Source: CAWEFA01 sp963851385 | GTDB lineage: Bacteria > Bacteroidota > Bacteroidia > Bacteroidales > DTGW01 | Direction: 5' to 3' | Assembly (NCBI GenBank): GCA_963851385.1 | Contig: CAWKPE010000027.1 | Location: 1 to 64,000 of the forward strand | DNA length: 64,000 nucleotides | In this document: positions 49,914 to 59,009 of the stretch, piece after piece | Layout of the letters: the number at the start of each line of letters is the position of its first letter | Position numbering within the stretch: the stretch's first letter is position 1 | The notes under the pieces: model-generated | The model's input: only the letters and a program-made list of their open reading frames with translations | Told to the model about the DNA's origin: nothing | Database searches by the model: none | Made by a program: the position numbers and the translations under genes

Positions 49914-50360
49914 AAAATAAATCATGAAATGAACATGCTTAAATTACAACACGAATTCTCTATAAAGATAAATATTATGAATATATTCAGAATTTAATGA
50001 TAAATCTCTTGTTTAATATTGTTGCTTAAGTTCCAATTACAATATGTTTTTGTTTAAACTGAAATATGACTTTAAATTTCAAATTAAAAATATCTTAGGA
50101 AAAGTTCCTTCATTTAATAAGTTTTGTACAATTTTATAGGCAAGTGCTTTTAAACCGGATACTGCAAGCTCCAAGCGGACCATTTGTGTGCAATTGAAAA
50201 CTTGTTCCTGCTTAGCAATCAAGAAATTTATTATAAAAAATAAGTTTACCAAAATTAAATAGTGACTTTTGCTACGACATGAAATATAACATTTAATCTC
50301 TTTCGATAATTTATAAATTAATTACATCTTTGTTCCTTGATTTAAGCTTTATTCAAAATA
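49914..50360. other. Intergenic region, 447 bp, no gene seen
   Basis: AT-rich spacer after the Fn3 gene. A short GC-richer island (AAACCGGATACTGCAAGCTCC near 50153, shown as the parts AAACCGGATAC and TGCAAGCTCC) stands out, but no ORF or palindrome of known type is evident. It probably contains the terminator of the TANFOR unit and a promoter for the next genes; neither was identified. Confidence 0.5.
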
Positions 50361-50642
50361 ATGCTGAATATGAAACAGGGTGCAACAAATAAAAAGTTTT
50401 TAATAAGCTTTTATCATTTCAAACCCAATCTGCTGATTATTGGTATTACTTTTATTTTACTTATCTGCGCATATTATTTTCTTCTCAGGAAAAATGATCT
50501 GGTAATTTTCCCAAATAACAATACGATCAAATTTGAATTTTTTGATGATAAAATAGTTGGTGGAAATTCAAAAATATTACCAACTTGTATGAAAATTACA
50601 TGTCATTCATTGTTAATTAATATACTGCATTCAGAAATTTAA
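50361..50642 (+). CDS. Short membrane protein, probable truncated N-terminus of a sensor
   Basis: A 93-residue ORF with one strong membrane helix (LLIIGITFILLICAYYFLL, about 24-43) and then a short extracytoplasmic part (NTIKFEFFDDKIVGGNSKI). The F(F/Y)FDDK..GGNS pattern resembles the start of CIA30/CBM-like domains seen at the sensor end of membrane regulators in fibre degraders. The remainder (LPTCMKITCHSLLINILHSEI) looks unlike that domain and ends abruptly, so this may be a decayed or frameshifted remnant. It lies just before the secreted esterase genes. Low certainty. Confidence 0.4.
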   Translation: MLNMKQGATNKKFLISFYHFKPNLLIIGITFILLICAYYFLLRKNDLVIFPNNNTIKFEFFDDKIVGGNSKILPTCMKITCHSLLINILHSEI

Positions 50643-50653
50643 GTTATGATTAA

Positions 50654-51757
50654 ATGAAAAAAAATTACAAATTTTTATTGATTTCCGGGCTAACGTTAAT
50701 AAGTAACCTTGTTTTTTCACAAACTGTTCCAGCACCATATGAAGTTGGAATATGGTCAGGTTTTAGGACTGCAGCAATTAATTATACATTTGATGATGGT
50801 TGTTCCAATCAGTTTAAAATAGCTATCCCTTTGTTTGATAAGTATGGTTTTAAGCTAACCTTATTTACAGTTACAGGCTGGACACCCGATTGGGCAGCTT
50901 TAAGATCAGCTGCTGCCAGTGGACACGAAGTTGCCAGTCATACAGTTACTCACCCCAATTTTGGAAACATTGCACTTCAACAGCAAATAGTTGAGTTGCA
51001 GAATTCGAAAGATTCAATAGAACGCCACATTCCAGATAAAAAATGTATTACTATAGCCTATCCTTATTGTGTTCCAGGAAGTGATAGTGCTTGCAGTAAA
51101 TATTATATTTCGGCACGAGGTTGCCAGGGCTTTATTGAACCCAAAACACCTGGTTCATATTTGAATGTGAGTTCCATTGGCGTTGGAAATCTTAGTTCAA
51201 TTAATACATTGGACGATTTTAAATTGAAATTCGAAAACGCTGCTAAAATCAATGGATGGTGCATTTTCCTGGTTCATGGCATTGATAATGATGGTGGATA
51301 TTCTCCCATTAACTCGTCGGAGTTAGCAAAAAGTATCGAATATTTAAGCATCCGCAAAAGCAAGTTCTGGGTTACAACATTTTTGAACGCTACACTATAC
51401 TCAAAAGAACGTAATGCTATTAAGATTACCGAGACCTCAACAACTAATTCATCCATAACATTACAGGCTAACGATACGCTTCATGATTCAATTTATAATT
51501 ACCCGCTTACCCTTCGCCGTCCTTTGCCTGTCGGTTGGCCATCTGCAAAAGTAATACAAAACAGCATTGTAGTTCCAATGAGGATTGTACGTGTAGATTC
51601 AGTTGTATATTTAACTTTTGATATAGTTCCAAATGCAGGAGAGATAAAAATTACCAGAAACCTGAGGCCTGTTATTCCTGAAGTGGATACCATTCCGGCT
51701 GATGATACTGTAAACATTTCTGATGGAAAAACTCTTGGAGTAAAAAATAATTATTAG
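50654..51757 (+). CDS. Secreted polysaccharide deacetylase (CE4)
   Basis: A 367-residue exported enzyme of the NodB/CE4 family. After the signal peptide (LLISGLTLISNLVFSQ) come motif 1 NYTFDDGCSNQF (catalytic and metal Asp), motif 2 EVASHTVTHPNFG (two metal His) and a later IFLVHGIDNDGGYSPI (motif 5-like His). It removes N- or O-acetyl groups from polysaccharides; with a CE2-like and CE1-like neighbours, acetylated xylan or similar plant polymer is a likely substrate, though chitin or peptidoglycan is not excluded. A C-terminal beta domain (ITLQANDTLHDSIYNYPLTL) is followed by an acidic tail without an obvious T9SS signal. 44 bases separate it from the next gene. Confidence 0.9.
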   Translation: MKKNYKFLLISGLTLISNLVFSQTVPAPYEVGIWSGFRTAAINYTFDDGCSNQFKIAIPLFDKYGFKLTLFTVTGWTPDWAALRSAAASGHEVASHTVTHPNFGNIALQQQIVELQNSKDSIERHIPDKKCITIAYPYCVPGSDSACSKYYISARGCQGFIEPKTPGSYLNVSSIGVGNLSSINTLDDFKLKFENAAKINGWCIFLVHGIDNDGGYSPINSSELAKSIEYLSIRKSKFWVTTFLNATLYSKERNAIKITETSTTNSSITLQANDTLHDSIYNYPLTLRRPLPVGWPSAKVIQNSIVVPMRIVRVDSVVYLTFDIVPNAGEIKITRNLRPVIPEVDTIPADDTVNISDGKTLGVKNNY

Positions 51758-51801
51758 TAAATATGTTCTTTTCTATTATATATCTTTAAAATATAAATGT
51801 T

Positions 51802-53748
51802 ATGAAAAGTTTTCTTTTTGCAATAGGATTAATCTGTACAACATTATGTTTTGCAGATTCTTTTGATACAATACCAGCCAACAATAGTTCCATTGAATAT
51901 ACGGGAAGAATTGATTTTACAAATCTGCTTGTTCCGACATTTTCTTATTCGGGAGTATCTATCAGGGCATGTTTTACAGGTACAAGTATAGCTATGATTA
52001 TGAACGATGATATCGGGCAAAATTATTATAATCTTATTCTCGATGGCAAACTGCTCGATACCGTGAATATCGCTGTAGGAAAAAAAACTTACAAAATAGC
52101 TGACGGACTTCAAAACACAACGCATGAAATAGAAATATTTAAACGAACAGAACAACAGTTCGGCAAAACCCAGTTCTTTGGATTTGTTGTAGATAAAGGC
52201 TCGTCACTTACAACAATAGTAAATAAACGCACAAAACTGATTGAATATATTGGAAATTCAATCACTTGTGGTTATGGCGATGAAGGAGTAAATGGCGGAA
52301 CATTTGGCCCAACGACCGAAGATCATTATATGACCTATGCAGCCTTTACATCACGTAATTTCAATGCACGTCATTTGGCAGTTTGCAAATCAGGGATTGG
52401 AGTATATCGGAATTATGGTGCACCTACATCAGGTAGTGCAGACTGTATGACCAATTATTATACCCGTATTTTTTTGTACGATGAAAATCCCAAATATTCT
52501 TTTTCAGACAAACCCGGCTTGGTTTGTATTGACTTGGGAACAAACGACTTTAGCACAAATGTTGGTGATTCGGCACTGTTTGTAAGTACTTATTTTCGTT
52601 TAATAGATACTATTCAAACAAAATATACCAATCCCGATATTCTTTGTTTGCTTGGTCCTATGCTTTCCGATCCTACCTTAACTATGGTAAGAAGATATTT
52701 AAAATTCATAGCTGATTCAGCCAGCCTGATTGGCAAAGGAAACGTGTATTTTTTTGAAATGTCGCAACAAACGGGTGCGCTTGGTCTTGGAATAGACTAC
52801 CATCCCACAGTGGCACAACATCAAAAAAACGGGATGGAACTTACCAATTATATAAAAACATTGAAAGCATGGAAAATAAATCCATTGATTATGAATGCTA
52901 ACGTTGTTGCTGCAAATCATATACAACTTGAGTTTAATACGCCAGTACACGATTCGTTGAATACATTTTCGGGTTTTACTGTATGGGGCGATAGTGTTCA
53001 ATGTGCCATCAGCAGTGTTTATCCTGATCCTACCAATAATGAAATCATTCATATTTTGCTTAAACAAAACTTGAATATAGGAGAAAAAGTTAATCTTAAT
53101 TATTCCCCGGGAACTTTGGAATCGGCAGATTCAATATTTGTCGGAACTATTAATTTCCTTACAGTTCAAAATAATTTAACAATTACAAAAATTACAGGTG
53201 GGGCAACAAATACCATTGGTACAAGAGTGACTCTGTACTTTAATAAATACATAAGAACAAACTCAACCATTAACGGACTCACTTTAACTAACAACAATGG
53301 CGTTATTGCGATTGATTCTTTTAGCATATTAAATAACCAGTTAATTTTGTACCTTAAAGACACAATAAATAAGGTCGACTCTGTTTTTGCAAATTATGTA
53401 GGCACAAACCTCTATGGAGTGGATGAAATACAGTTAGGAAGTTTTTCAAAATTAGTAATAAAAAACAGCTCGACGTATACAGGTATTTCCATAAAAGAAT
53501 TAAACTCTTTAAACATATTTCCCAATCCAAACAACTCAGGAATATTCTATTATTGTTTAAATCAAGCTGAAGTTGTCGGAAAAACAAAATTAGAAATAAT
53601 AACATGTAACGGGATAAGCCTATATACCCAGTTACTTTCAGGAGTCAATGGACAAATTGATCTGCGCGGTAAGATATCCAAAGGTGTATATTTTTTAAGA
53701 TTCATTAATGGTGATTCGGTAATTACAAAATCTATTGTACAAGAATAA
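51802..53748 (+). CDS. SGNH/GDSL acetyl-esterase, CE2-like, with T9SS tail
   Basis: A 648-residue secreted esterase. An N-terminal jelly roll (VSIRACFTGTSIAMIMND ... YYNLILDG, about 25-125) precedes the SGNH hydrolase. That domain has block I IEYIGNSITCGYGDEG (nucleophile Ser), block III-like VCIDLGTNDFS and the catalytic Asp-His in GIDYHPTVAQHQKNGMEL. This architecture is that of CE2 acetyl-xylan/glucomannan esterases. Two Ig-like modules and a T9SS sorting domain (LNIFPNPNNSGIFYY ... GVYFLRFINGDSVITKSIV) follow. It lies between the CE4 and the CE1-like genes, and its protein is exported across the outer membrane by T9SS. Confidence 0.92.
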   Translation: MKSFLFAIGLICTTLCFADSFDTIPANNSSIEYTGRIDFTNLLVPTFSYSGVSIRACFTGTSIAMIMNDDIGQNYYNLILDGKLLDTVNIAVGKKTYKIADGLQNTTHEIEIFKRTEQQFGKTQFFGFVVDKGSSLTTIVNKRTKLIEYIGNSITCGYGDEGVNGGTFGPTTEDHYMTYAAFTSRNFNARHLAVCKSGIGVYRNYGAPTSGSADCMTNYYTRIFLYDENPKYSFSDKPGLVCIDLGTNDFSTNVGDSALFVSTYFRLIDTIQTKYTNPDILCLLGPMLSDPTLTMVRRYLKFIADSASLIGKGNVYFFEMSQQTGALGLGIDYHPTVAQHQKNGMELTNYIKTLKAWKINPLIMNANVVAANHIQLEFNTPVHDSLNTFSGFTVWGDSVQCAISSVYPDPTNNEIIHILLKQNLNIGEKVNLNYSPGTLESADSIFVGTINFLTVQNNLTITKITGGATNTIGTRVTLYFNKYIRTNSTINGLTLTNNNGVIAIDSFSILNNQLILYLKDTINKVDSVFANYVGTNLYGVDEIQLGSFSKLVIKNSSTYTGISIKELNSLNIFPNPNNSGIFYYCLNQAEVVGKTKLEIITCNGISLYTQLLSGVNGQIDLRGKISKGVYFLRFINGDSVITKSIVQE

Positions 53749-53760
53749 AATAATTGTGCA

Positions 53761-53880
53761 CAACGTTTCAGGGAAGTGGAAGGAATTTTAATGCATTTAG
53801 CTTCTCGTTTTGCAGTGGATTTCATCTTGTAGGATTCAGATAATCTCTGAAACCTTCCACTTATAATAGCATCAAACGTT
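53761..53880. repeat. Intergenic element with crossing inverted arms
   Basis: GTTTCAG (53765-53771) and CTGAAAC (53847-53853) pair, and AAGTGGAAGG (53774-53783) pairs with CCTTCCACTT (53853-53862). The pairings cross, as in a pseudoknot, or are alternatives. The element is bounded by AACGTT at 53762-53767 and 53875-53880. No gene in it. Confidence 0.45.
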
Positions 53881-53992
53881 ATTAGTAAATGTATTTATGC
53901 CTTTTAAGAAGTTTAATTTTATTTCATAAATTTGTCTTTTATATCTCGATAATAGAAAAATAGAGACGAATAAATTTTAAAAACTAAATAAG

Positions 53993-55355
53993 ATGATTAA
54001 AATTAGATTATTAAGGCTTTTTCTTGTATTCCTATTTTTGAATAATCACTTTTCTGGTTACTCTCAACCCGATTATTTTAAAACTGAATATGATTCAGGG
54101 AAAGTCATAATTAATACAATTATTCCCCATGCAGTTTCAGTTAGTATTTTAGGTATGGGTGGCAGTTGGGGATTATATAATCTTAGTGAAAGCTTTACGA
54201 AAAGTGGGGATAGCGCATGGCAGGCAATACTCGATCCAGGAAAGATCAGTTATATTACGCCGGGTTTTCATTATTACAACTTTCAGGTGAACGGTGTAAA
54301 AACTTCCAATCCGAATGAAAAGGTTTATTTCGGAGCTCGGTTTTGGAACAGTGGTATTGACATCCCTGATACAAGTGGCGATTTTTATTCCATCAAAGAT
54401 GTGCCACACGGGTCAATAAGAATGCAACTTTATTATTCAACTTTTACAAAAAATTATCGCAGGTGTTTTATTTACTTACCACCGGATTATGATACCAGGT
54501 CTGATAAAAAATATCCTGTCTTGTTTCTTCAGCATGGGATGAATGAAAATGAATTTAGCTGGCACATGCAGGGAAAAGTGAATTTTATTTTGGATAACCT
54601 TATTGCCGATGGAAGTGCGTTACCAATGATTGTTGTTATGGACAACGGGATGACTACCACTGATTATTCAAGTTTGGTGCTTAATGATTTAATTCCTCTT
54701 TTAGTGAAGAATTATAATGTATTGACTGATAAAAAAAAATATGGCATTAGCTGGTCTTTCAATGGGTTCTTACCAGGCTACAGATTTGGGTTTGGCCAAT
54801 TTGGGTAAATTTGGATATGTCGGGGCATTTAGCGGAGGTACAGATATTAACTTATATTCTAACCGTAATAAAATTAATGATTCTGTTGTAGTTCTTTTTA
54901 ATGGTTATGGAACAAGTGATGAGCTTAGTTTGGGCCAAACCTTTGAAAGTTCTCTTAATACTTCAAGAATAAATCATGTTACTGCAAAGTTTCCAGGAGG
55001 TCACGAATGGCAAGTATGGCGTAATTGTTTACACCAATTTGCCTCTTTGCTGTTCAAACCTTATACTTATGAACATCCTTTATCGGTGAAAACTATTAAT
55101 TCACAAACTACATTTTCTGTATATCCAAACCCATTCAAAGTACAAATACATTTGCAATTTGATTCCGACCTAGACACTGAAGATGCACGCTATGAATTAA
55201 ATGATTTAACCGGCAAACAGATTTTATCTTTTACTGGGATAAAAAGTAATGCCGAATTGAAAATATCCAGGACATTATTGTCTTCCTCAGGCGGACTTTA
55301 TGTTCTTTCTGTATATACTCAAAAGGGCGTCTTTCAAGGTAAAATTATTAAATAA
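53993..55355 (+). CDS. CE1-like esterase with N-terminal E-set domain and T9SS tail, one frameshift
   Basis: Secreted alpha/beta-hydrolase of about 453 residues. Signal peptide, then a CBM48/E-set-like domain (VSVSILGMGGSWGLYN ... PGFHYYNFQVNGV), then the esterase D/CE1 domain: RRCFIYLPPDYD, YPVLFLQHGMNENEFSW, IVVMDNG, the nucleophile elbow AGLSMGSYQATD, an acid in GYGTSDELS and the catalytic His in FPGGHEWQVWRNCLH. A T9SS domain (SVYPNPFKVQIHL ... GGLYVLSVYTQKGVFQGKII) ends it. The frame breaks in an A9 run (54731-54739); with A8 the sequence reads DKKNMALAGLSMGS continuously. Related enzymes are feruloyl or acetyl xylan esterases. Confidence 0.9.
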
Positions 55356-55372
55356 CTTATAAAAATTAAATA

Positions 55373-56434
55373 ATGAAAAACATTACAATTATCATATTTA
55401 GCTTGTTTGTTATTGTAACGCAAATTTCAGCCAGTGTTACCGTAAAAAATGATACAGTTACATTCTCCATAACAACAAGTACAGTTTCAAATGTAGAAGT
55501 AGTTTTTAAAGGTTTGGCGGACTCGTTAGGCTCTGATACAATTGCTTTAATCAAAGGGACTAATAATATATGGAGCAAAGCAATAAAAATACCCAAAGGT
55601 TTTTACTATTATCTTTTCTTAGTTGACGGTGCACCCTTTTATGATCAAGATTCGTGGGCCTATTTTGGCTGGGGCACCTGGACTGGCGGATTTAACGTGA
55701 AGGATTCTGCTAATACATTTTATGACCAGAAAGCTGGCCCGTTTGGAAATATGAATATCAATTATTATAAATCAGAAGTTGTTGGTGATTATCGGAAATG
55801 TTATGTTTATACACCGGCAGAATATGATAATAACCCGGATAAAAATTATCCTGTACTGTACCTCCTTCATGATTTGGGTGAAGATGAATCTGCTTGGCTA
55901 TATCAGGGTTTGGTTAATAATATATTGGATAACGCAATAAATGACGGAAAGATATCTCCAATGTTGGTTGTGCTTGACAATATAAATGAGTATAAAAGGA
56001 TAAACGGGAAACTAACCTTACCCAATCTTATCGATTCAGTAATTAGCTCGGAACTGATCCCCTATATTGAGTATCATTATCATGCAATTGATTCTGCAAA
56101 ATATCGTGCAATTGCCGGGTGTTCATCAGGAGGTAAGTTGGCAATGGATGTTGCATTGCACCATAACGATAGTTTCAGCAATATTGGAGTGTTTACCCTT
56201 ACCAATGATTTTGATACAAGCCAGGTTATGGTTGATTCCATAAAAAATTCCAATTTCAAATTCTTTTTGTTAGGGGCAGCGATGGGCGACAGCACTTATA
56301 CAAAAGCAAATATTTTTCATCAATCATTAACAGACAAGGGCATAAGTGATAACTGGGATGTTCAGAATGGATCAAATAACTGGCTGGCATGGCGAAAAAA
56401 TTTATATGCAATGATTAAAGGTTTGTTTAAGTAA
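55373..56434 (+). CDS. CE1-like esterase paralogue lacking the expected catalytic histidine
   Basis: A 353-residue exported relative of the preceding esterase, 17 bases downstream. It has a signal peptide, an E-set-like domain (VEVVFKGLADSLGSD ... GFYYYLFLVDG), then RKCYVYTPAEYD, YPVLYLLHDLGEDESAW, MLVVLDN and the nucleophile elbow AGCSSGGKLAMD with Ser intact. Where the partner has GGHEW, this protein has GSNNW (in NGSNNWLAWRKNLY), so the His of the triad is replaced by Asn. It also has no T9SS tail. Either a distant histidine substitutes or it is a non-catalytic binding paralogue. Frame intact, so not an obvious pseudogene. Confidence 0.85.
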   Translation: MKNITIIIFSLFVIVTQISASVTVKNDTVTFSITTSTVSNVEVVFKGLADSLGSDTIALIKGTNNIWSKAIKIPKGFYYYLFLVDGAPFYDQDSWAYFGWGTWTGGFNVKDSANTFYDQKAGPFGNMNINYYKSEVVGDYRKCYVYTPAEYDNNPDKNYPVLYLLHDLGEDESAWLYQGLVNNILDNAINDGKISPMLVVLDNINEYKRINGKLTLPNLIDSVISSELIPYIEYHYHAIDSAKYRAIAGCSSGGKLAMDVALHHNDSFSNIGVFTLTNDFDTSQVMVDSIKNSNFKFFLLGAAMGDSTYTKANIFHQSLTDKGISDNWDVQNGSNNWLAWRKNLYAMIKGLFK

Positions 56435-56657
56435 AAGTTCTAAACACAGGTATTATGGATACGGTAATAAATAATAATTTATCTATATATGTGAGTTACT
56501 AATTCACAAAATTTAATTAATTCTTGTCGAACAAAATTCAATTCATTAGGTTTCTTCTACGAAGAAAAGAATCTGTGTTTTTTATAATTAATATTTTTTT
56601 ATTTTACTAATTTTAAGTGAAGCATGGATAGTGGTTACAGAACTGTAAAATTTTTCA

Positions 56658-58058
56658 ATGATGTTGCAATACAGATGGTTGGTTTCGGGCATGCAGTGTT
56701 TAATTATAATATTTGCATATAGTTGTAAGAATGAAATCGGTGATTCAAATTTCAGGCAGGTTGAGAAAAAGACGCCTACAACACTTAATTTTATAGGCCA
56801 TTGGGTTGATGAAGGCAAAAAAGAACAAATGCTTTATGAATTGATGAATGAATTTGAGTTCCTTAATCAGGACATTATTATTAATATGAAATTTGCCGAG
56901 AAATACTACGCCGACAGGAGCAAAGATAATGTAGAAGGAAAATTTAATGCAAATGTCATTTTATCTCCTGTTCCGGAGTGGGATATCATTTGGATAAATG
57001 ATGCAACATGGGCAATATCTAAAGTAATTAAAGAATCAGGGTGGGAAAAGAAGTATCTGGTTGATTTTAGTGAAATTGAAGAATTTAGAAAAAATACAAG
57101 GCCGGAATTATTGACCGATAAGGCAAAAGCTGCATATGGTGGGATAATGCCGGGACCATGCATTGACGGATATAACTGGGCACTTTGGTGTAACTCAGAT
57201 ATTGCAAAAAAAATTGGTATCGAAGTCAAACAATTCGGTATGACAAATGAAGATTTCTTGTCTTATATTAAGGCAGTTTATGAATATAATAAATCACATA
57301 ATGATAGTATAATAGCGCTATTTGAGGCTGGTGACTGGAAAACTACACACACTATTGCCGATGAACTTTATTTCTCAGAAATTGGAGATGTTGATGAAAT
57401 TGAAAATTACATTTTCACTGAAAAAAAACTTCAGGTCTGGGATAAAGTGCTTCATGAAATCGAAAAAGTTTCGAAATATGAACCTTTACCAAAGAATTGG
57501 AGAAGTATGGTTTGGCAAGATAATCGTTTTTATCCTGTTGAAGATAAATGTCTTTTTTTCGCAAATGGAACCTGGATGTATAATATCTGGTTAAAAAATT
57601 ATCCTGACAGGATCAAAAAAATGATTCCAATGGAATTACCTGTTTTCAAACCTTCACCATTAACTATTGGAGGATATAATGTAACCTGGGCCGTACCCAA
57701 AAATGCTCCGCATAAAGAACAAGCAATAAAGTTCTTACTTTTTCTTAATAGACCAGATGTTGCTGAAAAATGGGCCCGGTATACAAAATCACCTTCAGGA
57801 ATTAAAAGTGAATTAACGCAAGTGAACTTTGGTTTAGATAAATTTGAAGATTTTCAGTATACTGTTGAAAAGAAATACGGCAAAAATAAAATAGCTCTCA
57901 TAATTGACTCCAGACTATATCTTGGAACTGACTTTCAAGATGTGCCAAGTCAAAGCGAAGCTGTATTTTCAGGAGAAATTACTGCAGATCAAGCTATGCA
58001 AACAATAAATAAGCAAATAGCTATTATAATGGCTTCAAATAAAAAAAAATCACAATAA
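56658..58058 (+). CDS. Extracellular solute-binding lipoprotein (family 1), orphan
   Basis: A 466-residue substrate-binding protein of the ABC-transporter family-1 type. The signal ends with a lipobox-like IIIFAYSC. The body begins TLNFIGHWVDEGKKEQMLYEL, has DIIWINDATWAISKVIKES, an aromatic-rich pocket (DGYNWALWCNSD, VWQDNRFYPVEDKCLFFANGTW) and the C-lobe signature GGYNVTWAVPKNAPHKEQAIKFL with RPDVAEKWARYTKSPSG. Such proteins bind oligosaccharides in other phyla, but permease genes are absent in this window and such ABC sugar systems are uncommon in Bacteroidota. It may serve a sensor or an importer encoded elsewhere. Confidence 0.85.
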   Translation: MMLQYRWLVSGMQCLIIIFAYSCKNEIGDSNFRQVEKKTPTTLNFIGHWVDEGKKEQMLYELMNEFEFLNQDIIINMKFAEKYYADRSKDNVEGKFNANVILSPVPEWDIIWINDATWAISKVIKESGWEKKYLVDFSEIEEFRKNTRPELLTDKAKAAYGGIMPGPCIDGYNWALWCNSDIAKKIGIEVKQFGMTNEDFLSYIKAVYEYNKSHNDSIIALFEAGDWKTTHTIADELYFSEIGDVDEIENYIFTEKKLQVWDKVLHEIEKVSKYEPLPKNWRSMVWQDNRFYPVEDKCLFFANGTWMYNIWLKNYPDRIKKMIPMELPVFKPSPLTIGGYNVTWAVPKNAPHKEQAIKFLLFLNRPDVAEKWARYTKSPSGIKSELTQVNFGLDKFEDFQYTVEKKYGKNKIALIIDSRLYLGTDFQDVPSQSEAVFSGEITADQAMQTINKQIAIIMASNKKKSQ

Positions 58059-58219
58059 ACTTATTCTTCCAAAAACTGAAACAGGTATTTACTAAATGAC
58101 ATCACTATTAATGGTGTCGAGAAAAAATTAGTTTTGCGGGCATTTTATATGAACTTACAGAAACAATTTAAACTAATAAATTATTAATAAAATTTTTCTG
58201 ATTGTATATATTCATAAAC

Positions 58220-58708
58220 ATGAAGAACATTATAAAAAAAGTTTATTTATTCGATTGGGAAGATACTATCATGAAAGATTTTCCAGATGAACATGGAGCA
58301 ATGTACACATGAGATAAAATTATGATAATGCCGTTTGCTGATAAAATGTTAAAAGCTCTGTCAACAAGAGCAGATTGCTATTTGGCAACTAATGCTAAAG
58401 ACTCAAGTAAGGAAGATATTAAAAAAGCCCTTAGCCGGGTGCATTTGCAGAAATATTTCAAAGACATATTTTGTTTTAGGGAATTAGGAGTTCATAAACC
58501 CTCAAGAGAGTATTTTGACTTAATTATAAAAAAATTGGGAGTAAAGAAAGAAAATATCATAATGATAGGAGATAATATAGAATCAGACATTTTTGGTGTT
58601 CGAAATATTGGTATTGATGCAATATTGTATGATCCGGAAAACAAGTACCCAAATTATACTGGTCGGAAAATATCAAATTTAATGATGATTTTGGATGAAA
58701 TAGAATAG
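58220..58708 (+). pseudogene. HAD-family hydrolase with in-frame TGA at a conserved Trp position
   Basis: A 162-codon gene for a small HAD phosphatase. The N-terminal motif is KKVYLFDWEDTIMKDFP. The remainder, after the stop, is MPFADKMLKALSTRADCYLATNAK (motif II Thr), GVHKPSREYF (Lys motif) and IIMIGDNIESDIFGVRNIGIDAI (acidic motif IV). TGA at 58310-58312 sits in MYT-stop-DKI, where relatives carry Trp before the (D/P)KV...MP segment; TGG to TGA is one substitution. There is no other frame change. The downstream part could be translated from ATG at 58322 but would lack the nucleophile Asp. Standard code is assumed, as TGA ends other genes here. Confidence 0.78.
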
Positions 58709-59009
58709 GGAATGAGTCTATTTCTGATTGACTATTTTTTATTATTATGTTGCCTAACAATATCTATATGGCAAAGCTGGCAGCAACTTGTTCAAAATAA
58801 ATAATAGGCACTTTCAAAAGTAGATAAGTGCTATGTAAATATTCTTAATTGACACAAATGAATTTTTAAAAGTTAAAAAGTAAAATTTATATTAATGGTT
58901 GGTGAATAAAAATTGTAATTTTACAATTGGTGAGAGCAAAACTATTTTCGATTTAGAGTATTGTTGTGATGCATACCAACAATAGTAATTAAATATTAAA
59001 TTTGAATAA
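58709..59009. other. Intergenic region, about 300 bp, no gene seen
   Basis: AT-rich spacer between the HAD gene and the small lipoprotein gene. No ORF, palindrome or clear promoter was recognised. Confidence 0.5.

Noticed and set aside
58220..58708. Alternative genetic code with TGA as Trp
   Set aside because: TGA ends other genes in the window, such as mraZ, and Trp is TGG throughout the intact genes.
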